DNA from: Bradyrhizobium sp.
GTDB taxonomy: Bacteria; Pseudomonadota; Alphaproteobacteria; Rhizobiales; Xanthobacteraceae
Reading direction: 5' to 3'
Length of the DNA: 5,087 bases
Assembly (NCBI GenBank): GCA_019243075.1
Contig: JAFAUV010000324.1
Location: 1-5,087, forward strand
In this document: positions 1-5,087 of the stretch, in pieces
How the letters are laid out: each line of letters opens with the position of its first letter
Numbering within the stretch: position 1 is the first letter of the stretch
Notes under the pieces: generated by a model
What the model was told of the DNA's origin: nothing
Seen by the model: only the letters and a program-made list of their open reading frames with translations
The model's database searches: none
Made by a program: the position numbers and the translations under genes

Positions 1-15
1 TTTTTTCTGCGGCAT
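1..15 (-). CDS. Possible first codons of a divergent gene, cut by the left edge
   Basis: Read leftward from position 15 the sequence is ATG CCG CAG AAA AAA, which would give a protein starting MPQKK and running off the window. The AT-rich segment with TATAAT at 26-21 on the same strand lies just upstream, though close enough that the transcript leader would be very short. Only five codons are visible, so no function can be assigned. The same six T residues on the + strand could equally be the end of a neighbouring terminator. Confidence 0.15.
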
Positions 16-54
16 CCGTTATTATATGACCTCAAACATCTTATGGACCCGCCG
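1..54. promoter_or_regulatory. AT-rich leader upstream of the tetR gene, possible promoter region
   Basis: This short stretch is clearly richer in A and T than the rest of the window and precedes the TetR-family gene. On the + strand TATTAT at 20-25 is one mismatch from a -10 consensus. On the - strand positions 26-21 read TATAAT, a perfect -10 hexamer. I see no good -35 partner on either strand, no clear palindromic TetR operator, and no good Shine-Dalgarno sequence before either candidate ATG (43 or 55). A back-to-back promoter region is a reasonable inference because TetR-type genes are often divergent from their targets, but the target side is cut off by the window edge. Confidence 0.35.
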
Positions 55-672
55 ATGCGTTATTCGAAAGACCACAAGCAGGAAACCCACGCCCGGATCG
101 TCAAAAAGGCCTCGGTGCGGCTGCGCGAAAAGGGCGCGCACGGCATCGGCGTCGCCGACCTGATGAAAGAGGCGGGATTGACCCATGGCGGCTTCTACGC
201 CCACTTCGATTCCCGTGAAGCATTGTTGATCGAGGCCTTTGCCTATGCCATGGACCGCTCGATGGAATATTGGCGCAGGACCGCCGAGCAGAGCTCGCCG
301 GAAAAGCGCCTCGCGACCATCGTCGATTCCTACCTGACGCCGCTGCATCGCGACGATCCCGGCCGCGGTTGCGCGGTTCCGACACTCGGCGCCGAAATCG
401 CCCGCGAGAGCCCGAGGACGCGCAAGGCGTTTGCGGCCAAGCTCGATCAGATGATCGAGATGATCGCCGACCAGATTCCGGATCTGCCGCGCAAGGCCGC
501 GCGCAGGCAGGCCGCCGCGACCCTCGCCAGTATGATGGGAACGCTGGTCCTGTCGCGGATCGCCGGCAACGGCGAGTTCTCCGAGGAGATTTTAGCCGCG
601 GGCCGCGAGGCGGTGCTCAGCCGCGCTGCGCAGGTGAAAGTAGCGAAGAAGGCGCGGGCCAAAACGCATTAG
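55..672 (+). CDS. TetR/AcrR-family transcriptional regulator
   Basis: This is a cytoplasmic DNA-binding repressor of the TetR family, 205 residues from the ATG at 55, a normal family length. The N-terminal helix-turn-helix is clear at about residues 11-57: THARIVKKAS, then VADLMKEAGLTHGGFYAHF and the closing SREALL. The C-terminal ligand domain contains GCAVPTLGAEIARES (106-120), a Gly-Cys plus Ala-Glu pattern seen in the LmrA/YxaF- and NemR-like branches. Cys106 is the only cysteine in the protein. The tail is basic (KVAKKARAK). An in-frame ATG at 43 would add MDPP; I prefer 55 because MRYSKDHKQET looks like a normal start, but neither ATG has a good ribosome binding site. The gene converges on lysR and is not co-oriented with any target here. 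Its ligand is unknown, and it may control a gene to the left. Confidence 0.9.
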   Translation: MRYSKDHKQETHARIVKKASVRLREKGAHGIGVADLMKEAGLTHGGFYAHFDSREALLIEAFAYAMDRSMEYWRRTAEQSSPEKRLATIVDSYLTPLHRDDPGRGCAVPTLGAEIARESPRTRKAFAAKLDQMIEMIADQIPDLPRKAARRQAAATLASMMGTLVLSRIAGNGEFSEEILAAGREAVLSRAAQVKVAKKARAKTH

Positions 673-678
673 ATGCGT
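664..678. repeat. Perfect 6-bp inverted repeat spanning the tetR stop codon
   Basis: ACGCAT (664-669) and ATGCGT (673-678) are exact reverse complements separated by TAG, the stop codon of the TetR-family gene. The three-base loop is tight, and no T-run follows. It sits immediately before a second hairpin at 681-701, so the two could form tandem stem-loops at the 3' end of the tetR transcript. Such a short palindrome may be chance. Confidence 0.5.
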
Positions 679-680
679 AA

Positions 681-701
681 GGTGGGCGAAGCGTGCCCAC
701 C
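681..701. terminator. Hairpin between convergent tetR and lysR genes; terminator or repeat remnant
   Basis: GGTGGGC (681-687) pairs perfectly with GCCCACC (695-701) around the 7-base loop GAAGCGT. The stem is six G-C pairs and one A-T pair, and lies in the 54-bp gap between two converging genes, where a bidirectional terminator is expected. No T-run follows on either strand, so it is not a canonical intrinsic terminator. The GGTGGGC...GTGCCCACC arrangement also resembles a dispersed palindromic repeat I recall from Bradyrhizobium intergenic regions. Both readings may be true. Confidence 0.5.
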
Positions 702-726
702 GACGAGCGCTCCGTCGATCGAGGAA

Positions 727-1635
727 CTACGGATTGAACAACGCCCGCTCGCGCTCCACCGTCTCGTGGATGTAGTCGGCGACCGCGCGGATGCGCGCGA
801 GGTCCTTGCTGTCGGCGTGCATCAACAAATAGAAGGTCCGCGTGATGCAGATTTCGTCCCTCAGCACCGCGCGCAGCTGCGGATGCGCGCTCGCCATGAA
901 GTGCGGCAGCACGGCGATGCCGAACCCGGAAATCGTGGCGTTGAGCTGCGCAATCAGGTTGGCGCTGCGGAATTTGGCGGAGATCTTTGGCGAGACCTGG
1001 GGCAGGTAGTCCAGCTCCGGTGTGAACAGCAGTTCCTCGATATAGCCGACGAAGCGATGGCGGGTGAGGTCGCCGCGCGAGGCGATCGGCGGCGCGGAAT
1101 CGAGATAGGCGGGAGCGGCATAGAGCCCAAGGCTGTAATCCAGCAGCTTGCGCCCGACGATCCGTCCCTCCTTGGGCATCGACAGGCTGATCGCGATGTC
1201 GGCTTCGCGCTTCGACAGGCTGAACAGCCGCGCGGTTGCGACGAGTTGCAGATCGAGATCGGGATACCGCTCACCGAATTGGACCAGCCTTGATGCCAGG
1301 AAGTGGCTGCCGAAACCATCCGGCGCGCCGATGCGCACGGTGCCGGTGAGATGGGCGCGTGAGCCGCCGACCGCTTCCTGATTGGCGACGATGGTGGATT
1401 CCATTGCCTCGGCACTATCGGCGACGCGCTGGCCGGCCTCGGTCAGGAGGTAACCGGTCTTGCGGCGGTCGAACAGCTTCGCCGAAAGATGATGTTCCAG
1501 CCGGTCGACCCGGCGGATCACCGTGGCATGATCGACGCCGAGTTGCTTGGCAGCCGCGGAGACCGATCCGCCCCGGACAATGGCCAGCACGAATCGGAAA
1601 TCGTCCCAATCGATCGCGCCGCCTTGATCCAGCAT
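727..1635 (-). CDS. LysR-family transcriptional regulator, divergent from the valine-catabolism genes
   Basis: This is a LysR-type DNA-binding regulator of 302 residues from the ATG at 1635, typical for the family. The winged helix-turn-helix lies at about residues 10-68: DDFRFVLAIVRGGSVSAAAK, then HATVIRRVDRLE, then LFDRRKTGYLLTEAG. The linker helix follows, and the effector-binding domain starts near TGTVRIGAPDGFG and contains the usual ADIAISL and GFGIAVLP stretches. A TTG at 1656 would extend it by seven residues (MHHRCAE); I prefer the ATG because DWDDFRFVL then sits near the N-terminus as in relatives. It is transcribed away from mmsA across a short shared control region, the classic LysR regulator-target arrangement, so I infer that it controls the mmsA run and itself. 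The effector is unknown; a valine-pathway intermediate would be a natural guess. The stop is TAG at 729-727. Confidence 0.92.
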   Translation of the reverse strand: MLDQGGAIDWDDFRFVLAIVRGGSVSAAAKQLGVDHATVIRRVDRLEHHLSAKLFDRRKTGYLLTEAGQRVADSAEAMESTIVANQEAVGGSRAHLTGTVRIGAPDGFGSHFLASRLVQFGERYPDLDLQLVATARLFSLSKREADIAISLSMPKEGRIVGRKLLDYSLGLYAAPAYLDSAPPIASRGDLTRHRFVGYIEELLFTPELDYLPQVSPKISAKFRSANLIAQLNATISGFGIAVLPHFMASAHPQLRAVLRDEICITRTFYLLMHADSKDLARIRAVADYIHETVERERALFNP

Positions 1636-1733
1636 TTCCGCACATCTATGGTGCAATATCTCTGACTTGAATCCTATAAAATGCAGGTCAAAAGGGTTTG
1701 TAAAGCGACCCAGCCGGGATAGGGAGAAAATTC
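1636..1733. promoter_or_regulatory. Divergent lysR-mmsA control region with candidate LysR site
   Basis: This region between two divergent ATG starts should hold both promoters. An AT-rich core at 1667-1680 contains TTGAATCCTATAA (1667-1679), which fits the loose LysR T-N11-A rule with an imperfect dyad, and TATAAA (1675-1680), a possible -10 for mmsA. The matching -35 position (1652-1657, TGCAAT) is poor, as is common at activator-dependent promoters. Around the core, TTGA (1667-1670) mirrors TCAA (1688-1691), and TGAC (1663-1666) mirrors GTCA (1687-1690). On the - strand TTGACC (1692-1687) could be a -35 for lysR, without a clear -10. These are short matches, suggestive only. Confidence 0.45.
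1721..1726 (+). promoter_or_regulatory. Ribosome binding site of mmsA
   Basis: AGGGAG lies seven bases before the ATG at 1734 and is a good Shine-Dalgarno match. It fixes the mmsA start, agreeing with the MRSIGHFIGG N-terminus typical of the enzyme. Confidence 0.75.
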
Positions 1734-3230
1734 ATGCGCTCAATCGGACATTTCATCGGCGGCAAGGAGGTCAAGGGGACTTCCGGCCGCACGGCCGACG
1801 TCTTCGAGCCGATGACCGGCGAGGTCCAGGCCAAGGTCGCATTGGCTTCAAGAGCGGAAGTTCGCGCCGCCGTCGAGAATGCGCGGGCCGCGCAGGGCGA
1901 ATGGGCCGCCACCAATCCGCAACGCCGCGCGCGCGTGATGATGAAATTTCTCGAGCTGGCGCAGCGCGATTACGACAAGCTCGCCGAGCTGCTCGCGCGT
2001 GAACACGGCAAGACCGTTCCCGACGCCAAGGGCGACATTCAGCGCGGCCTCGAAGTGGTCGAGTTCGCGATCGGCATCCCGCATCTGATGAAGGGCGAAT
2101 ACACCGAAGGCGCGGGACCGAATATCGACATCTATTCGATCCGCCAGCCGCTCGGCGTCGTCGCCGGCATCACGCCGTTCAACTTTCCGGCGATGATCCC
2201 GATGTGGAAGTTCGCGCCGGCGATCGCCTGCGGCAATGCGTTCATCTTGAAGCCATCCGAGCGCGATCCCGGCGTGCCGATGAAGCTCGCGGAGCTGATG
2301 ATCGAGGCCGGCCTGCCGCCCGGCATCCTCAATGTCGTCAATGGCGACAAGGAGGCGGTCGACGCCATCCTCGACGATCCCGATATCAAGGCGATCGGCT
2401 TTGTCGGCTCCTCGCCGATCGCGCAGTACATCTACGAACGCTCTGCCGCCACCGGCAAGCGCTGCCAGTGCTTCGGCGGCGCCAAGAACCACGCCATCGT
2501 CATGCCCGATGCCGACATGGACCAGGCGGTCGATGCGCTGATCGGCGCGGGCTACGGCTCGGCCGGCGAGCGCTGCATGGCGGTCTCGGTCGCGGTCCCC
2601 GTCGGCAGGGCCACCGCCGACCGGCTCATGGAAAAGCTGGTCCCGCGCGTGGAGTCGCTCAAGATCGGCACTTCGATCGATCCCTCGGCGGATTACGGCC
2701 CGCTGGTGACGCGCGAGGCGGTCGAGCGCGTCAAGAACTATGTCGATGTCGGCATCAAGGAAGGCGCCACGCTCGCTGTCGACGGCCGTGGTTTCAAGAT
2801 GCAGGGCTATGAGAACGGCTTCTACATGGGCGGCTGTCTGTTCGACAACGTCACCAGCAACATGCGCATCTACAAGGAAGAGATTTTTGGCCCCGTGCTG
2901 AGCGTGGTGCGCGCGCACGACTACAAGGAAGCGCTCGCGCTGCCATCCGACCATGATTACGGCAATGGCGTCGCGATCTTCACCCGCGACGGCGATGCCG
3001 CGCGCGACTTTGCCGCGAAGGTGAATGTCGGCATGGTCGGCATCAACGTGCCGATCCCGGTGCCGATCGCCTATTACACCTTCGGAGGCTGGAAGAAGTC
3101 CGGCTTCGGCGACCTCAATCAGCATGGGCCGGATTCGATCCGCTTCTACACCAAGACCAAGACGGTGACCTCGCGCTGGCCGTCCGGCGTCAAGGAGGGC
3201 GCGGAGTTTTCGATTCCGACGATGAATTGA
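1734..3230 (+). CDS. mmsA: CoA-acylating methylmalonate-semialdehyde dehydrogenase
   Basis: The enzyme converts methylmalonate semialdehyde, CoA and NAD+ to propionyl-CoA, CO2 and NADH, the last valine-specific step; the family also handles malonate semialdehyde. At 498 residues it has the usual length. It is an aldehyde dehydrogenase-fold protein: Asn150 in PFNFPAMIPMWKFAP is the oxyanion-hole residue, FVGSSPIAQYI (223-233) binds NAD, Cys281 in GSAGERCMAVSVAV is the catalytic thiol, and EEIFGPVLSVV (382-392) follows. Where hydrolytic aldehyde dehydrogenases carry the general-base Glu, this protein has GGAKNHAIVMPDAD (248-261) with Asn252, the signature of the CoA-dependent subfamily. It is intact with no frameshift. 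It is first in the rightward run, diverging from lysR, with an acyl-CoA dehydrogenase 50 bp downstream; that context favours a valine role over an inositol (IolA) role. Regulation by the divergent LysR protein is inferred. Confidence 0.96.
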   Translation: MRSIGHFIGGKEVKGTSGRTADVFEPMTGEVQAKVALASRAEVRAAVENARAAQGEWAATNPQRRARVMMKFLELAQRDYDKLAELLAREHGKTVPDAKGDIQRGLEVVEFAIGIPHLMKGEYTEGAGPNIDIYSIRQPLGVVAGITPFNFPAMIPMWKFAPAIACGNAFILKPSERDPGVPMKLAELMIEAGLPPGILNVVNGDKEAVDAILDDPDIKAIGFVGSSPIAQYIYERSAATGKRCQCFGGAKNHAIVMPDADMDQAVDALIGAGYGSAGERCMAVSVAVPVGRATADRLMEKLVPRVESLKIGTSIDPSADYGPLVTREAVERVKNYVDVGIKEGATLAVDGRGFKMQGYENGFYMGGCLFDNVTSNMRIYKEEIFGPVLSVVRAHDYKEALALPSDHDYGNGVAIFTRDGDAARDFAAKVNVGMVGINVPIPVPIAYYTFGGWKKSGFGDLNQHGPDSIRFYTKTKTVTSRWPSGVKEGAEFSIPTMN

Positions 3231-3240
3231 CCGACACGAT

Positions 3241-3253
3241 CCGTCATTGCGAG
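3241..3253. repeat. CGTCATTGCGAG fragment, possible remnant of a dispersed repeat
   Basis: CCGTCATTGCGAG sits in the 50-bp gap (3231-3280) between mmsA and the acyl-CoA dehydrogenase gene. It matches the left end of a dispersed intergenic repeat that I recall from Bradyrhizobium and relatives, typically continuing into a GCGAAGCAATCC-type half. That second half is absent here, so it would be a truncated copy. Only one copy is in the window; the assignment rests on recognition and could be chance. Confidence 0.4.
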
Positions 3254-3280
3254 TTCGGCCCGGTGGTGGCGATCTGACGC

Positions 3281-4426
3281 ATGCAGTTCACGCTCAACGA
3301 GGACCAGATTGCGGTTCGCGAGATGGCGCGCCAGTTCGCCACCGACAAGATCGCGCCACATGCACTGCGCTGGGACGAGGACAAGCACTTCCCGGTCGAA
3401 GTGATGCGCGAGGCCGCCAAGCTCGGCATCGGCGGCATCTACATCCGTGACGACGTCGGCGGCTCCGCGCTGACGCGCTTCGACGCGGCGCTGATCTTCG
3501 AAGCGCTGGCGACGGGCTGTCCGACCATTTCGGCGTTCATCTCCATCCACAACATGGCGTCCTGGATGATCGATGCCTTCGGCAGCGATGCCCAGCGCCG
3601 GAACTGGCTGCCGAAACTCTGCACCATGGACCTGATCGCGAGCTATTGCCTGACCGAGCCGAACTCCGGTTCGGACGCGGCGGCGCTGCGCACCCGGGCG
3701 GTGCGCGACGGCGATCATTACGTGCTGAACGGCCAGAAGCAGTTCATCTCCGGCGCCGGCGGCGGCGATCTCTATGTGGTGATGGTCCGCACCGGTGGCG
3801 AGGGCCCCGGCGGCATCTCGACGCTGGTGGTGGAGGACGGCACCCCGGGAGTTTCGTTCGGCAACAACGAGCGCAAGATGGGTTGGAACGCGCAGCCGAC
3901 GCGCGCCGTGATCTTTGAAGATGCGCGCGTGCCGATTGCCAACAGGCTGGGCGAGGAGGGTATCGGCTTCAAGATCGCGATGGCCGGGCTCGACGGCGGG
4001 CGCCTCAACATCACGGCCTGTTCTCTTGGCGGAGCACAAAATGCGCTCGACAAGGCCCGCGACTACATGAAAGAGCGCAGGGCCTTCGGCAAACGGCTGG
4101 ACGAATTCCAGGCGCTGCAATTTCGGCTTGCCGACATGGCGATTGAGCTCGAGGCGGCGCGCAGCTTGCTGTGGCGCGCGGCGGCTGCGCTCGATCGTAG
4201 GGATGCCGAGGCGACCATGCTCTGCGCCATGGCCAAGCGCTTCGGCACCGATGTCGGCTTCGAGGTTGCCAACCAAGCGCTGCAATTGCACGGCGGCTAT
4301 GGATATCTCAGCGAATACGGCATCGAGAAGATTGTGCGCGATCTGCGCGTGCACCAGATTCTCGAAGGCACCAACGAGATCATGCGGCTGATCGTGGCAC
4401 GCAAGCTGATCGAGGGCGCGCGATGA
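3281..4426 (+). CDS. Acyl-CoA dehydrogenase, isobutyryl-CoA dehydrogenase type
   Basis: This is a soluble FAD flavoenzyme that most likely oxidises isobutyryl-CoA to methacrylyl-CoA in valine breakdown, passing electrons to electron-transfer flavoprotein. It has 381 residues, the normal length. Features in order are the N-terminal helical domain, the FAD/substrate motif YCLTEPNSGSD (122-132), QKQFISGAGGGDLYVVM (152-168) in the beta domain, RRAFGKRLDEFQALQFRLADM (266-286), and the C-terminal QLHGGYGYL...LRVHQILEGTNEIMR, where Glu362 is the catalytic base. GWNAQPTRAVIFED (201-214) is very close to the matching stretch of human ACAD8 as I recall it, which supports isobutyryl-CoA over straight-chain substrates; a 2-methylbutyryl-CoA activity cannot be excluded. 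The ribosome binding site is weak (GGTGG at 3262-3266). The stop overlaps the next start as ATGA, so translation is probably coupled. Confidence 0.93.
   Translation: MQFTLNEDQIAVREMARQFATDKIAPHALRWDEDKHFPVEVMREAAKLGIGGIYIRDDVGGSALTRFDAALIFEALATGCPTISAFISIHNMASWMIDAFGSDAQRRNWLPKLCTMDLIASYCLTEPNSGSDAAALRTRAVRDGDHYVLNGQKQFISGAGGGDLYVVMVRTGGEGPGGISTLVVEDGTPGVSFGNNERKMGWNAQPTRAVIFEDARVPIANRLGEEGIGFKIAMAGLDGGRLNITACSLGGAQNALDKARDYMKERRAFGKRLDEFQALQFRLADMAIELEAARSLLWRAAAALDRRDAEATMLCAMAKRFGTDVGFEVANQALQLHGGYGYLSEYGIEKIVRDLRVHQILEGTNEIMRLIVARKLIEGAR
4412..4416 (+). promoter_or_regulatory. Ribosome binding site of the hydrolase gene, inside the preceding gene
   Basis: GAGGG lies six bases before the ATG at 4423, within the final codons of the acyl-CoA dehydrogenase gene. 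It supports the start that overlaps the upstream stop as ATGA. Confidence 0.6.
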
Positions 4427-5087
4427 CGGATGCGAGCGTGGTCGCCGAGCCCGATCTGATCGTGCGGCGCGAAGGCGCGGCCGGCGTCATCAGGCTGAAC
4501 CGCCCGAAGGCGATCAATGCGGTGACGCTGGAGATGTTCCGCGACATCGACAAGGCGCTGGACGCCTTCGAGGCCGATCCGGAAGTCTCCGCGCTCGTGC
4601 TGGAAGGTGCGGGCGAGCGCGGCCTGTGCGCCGGCGGCGACATCCGCGCGCTTTATGAGAGTTCGAAGCTTGGCGGCGATCTCGGCAAGATCCTGTGGCG
4701 CGAGGAATACATCCTCAACGCCCGCATCGCGAAGTTTCCGAAGCCGTATGTTGCTTTCATGGACGGCATCGTCATGGGCGGCGGCGTCGGGCTGTCGGCG
4801 CACGGCCGCCATCGCGTCGTCACCGATCGCACCAAACTCGCGATGCCCGAAGTGGGCCTCGGCTTCTTTCCCGATGTCGGCGGGACCTGGCTTTTGTCGC
4901 ATTCACCGGGCGAGATCGGCACCTATTTCGGCCTGACCGGCCAGACCATGAGCGGGCCGGACGCGATCTATGCCCGCTTTGCCGACGCGGTCGTGCCGGC
5001 GGCGAAACTGCCCTCGCTGCGTGAGGCGCTCACCAAGGTGCGGCCGGGGACCACGTCGAGCGAGATCGATACGCTGATCAAGGGATT
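4423..5087 (+). CDS. 3-hydroxyisobutyryl-CoA hydrolase / enoyl-CoA hydratase-family protein, 3' truncated by window edge
   Basis: The reading frame starts at the ATG overlapping the upstream TGA and stays open to the right edge: 221 residues, roughly 60% of the usual 350 or so. It is a crotonase-fold protein: VIRLNRPKAINAVTLEMF (22-39), the oxyanion-hole segment CAGGDIRALYE (69-79), MDGIVMGGGVGLS (113-125), and MPEVGLGFFPDVGGTWLLS (141-159). The E-x7-D pair Glu143/Asp151, with FPDVGG, is the signature of 3-hydroxyisobutyryl-CoA hydrolases (human Glu169/Asp177 as I recall) and separates it from ordinary enoyl-CoA hydratases. The predicted reaction releases 3-hydroxyisobutyrate and CoA, which keeps toxic methacrylyl-CoA from accumulating. 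Automated annotation often calls such proteins enoyl-CoA hydratase. Tight coupling to the isobutyryl-CoA dehydrogenase gene supports the valine role. Confidence 0.9.
   Translation, partial: MTDASVVAEPDLIVRREGAAGVIRLNRPKAINAVTLEMFRDIDKALDAFEADPEVSALVLEGAGERGLCAGGDIRALYESSKLGGDLGKILWREEYILNARIAKFPKPYVAFMDGIVMGGGVGLSAHGRHRVVTDRTKLAMPEVGLGFFPDVGGTWLLSHSPGEIGTYFGLTGQTMSGPDAIYARFADAVVPAAKLPSLREALTKVRPGTTSSEIDTLIKG

Noticed and set aside
705..722. Small palindromes GAGCGCTC and TCGATCGA near the end of lysR
   Set aside because: Self-complementary octamers of this kind are frequent by chance in GC-rich DNA, and they do not form a usable hairpin with a loop.
673..1293. 206-codon rightward frame starting directly after the tetR stop
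   Set aside because: It lies opposite lysR, whose product has clear helix-turn-helix and effector-domain motifs. The rightward product is biased and unrecognisable, and its start lies in the hairpin region.
1694..1711. GGGT-N10-ACCC dyad before mmsA
   Set aside because: Only four bases pair on each side and the interior does not continue the symmetry, so it is too weak to call an operator.
1848..3125. 425-codon open frame antisense to mmsA
   Set aside because: It is a mirror of mmsA in GC-rich DNA. The product is a His/Asp/Arg-rich, low-complexity sequence with no recognisable domain, while the sense strand encodes an intact, motif-complete dehydrogenase.
3146..4354. 402-codon open frame antisense to the acyl-CoA dehydrogenase gene
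   Set aside because: Same cause: codon bias on the sense strand suppresses stops opposite. The product is compositionally biased with no domain, and the sense product is complete with its catalytic Glu362.
4297..4902. 201-codon leftward frame across the end of the dehydrogenase and the start of the hydrolase gene
   Set aside because: It spans two real coupled genes on the opposite strand and has no recognisable domain or ribosome binding site.

Overview
The window is GC-rich chromosomal DNA, almost entirely coding, and carries five genes. The protein sequences look alphaproteobacterial. Two short intergenic motifs (a GGTGGGC/GCCCACC hairpin and a CGTCATTGCGAG fragment) resemble dispersed repeats I associate with Bradyrhizobium and Rhodopseudomonas. 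A member of the Bradyrhizobium group is therefore my best guess, from recognition and not from a search.

Layout: a TetR-family regulator (+, 55-672) faces a LysR-family regulator (-, 1635-727). Their 54-bp convergent gap contains two small inverted repeats. The lysR gene is divergent from a rightward run of three genes: mmsA (1734-3230, CoA-acylating methylmalonate-semialdehyde dehydrogenase), an acyl-CoA dehydrogenase of the isobutyryl-CoA dehydrogenase type (3281-4426), and a 3-hydroxyisobutyryl-CoA hydrolase-type crotonase (4423 to beyond the right edge).

Together the three rightward genes cover much of the distal valine pathway. The acyl-CoA dehydrogenase oxidises isobutyryl-CoA to methacrylyl-CoA. 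After hydration, the hydrolase releases free 3-hydroxyisobutyrate. After a further oxidation to the semialdehyde, MmsA makes propionyl-CoA. The hydratase and 3-hydroxyisobutyrate dehydrogenase (mmsB) steps are not in the window; mmsB may lie just downstream. The divergent LysR protein is the natural candidate regulator, and the 98-bp gap between the two ATG starts holds plausible but unproven operator and promoter motifs. The TetR gene probably belongs to another unit, perhaps one starting leftward at the left edge.

I found no RNA genes, insertion sequences, CRISPR arrays or complete novel systems. This is mostly ordinary catabolic DNA; the points worth following up are regulatory and repeat-related.
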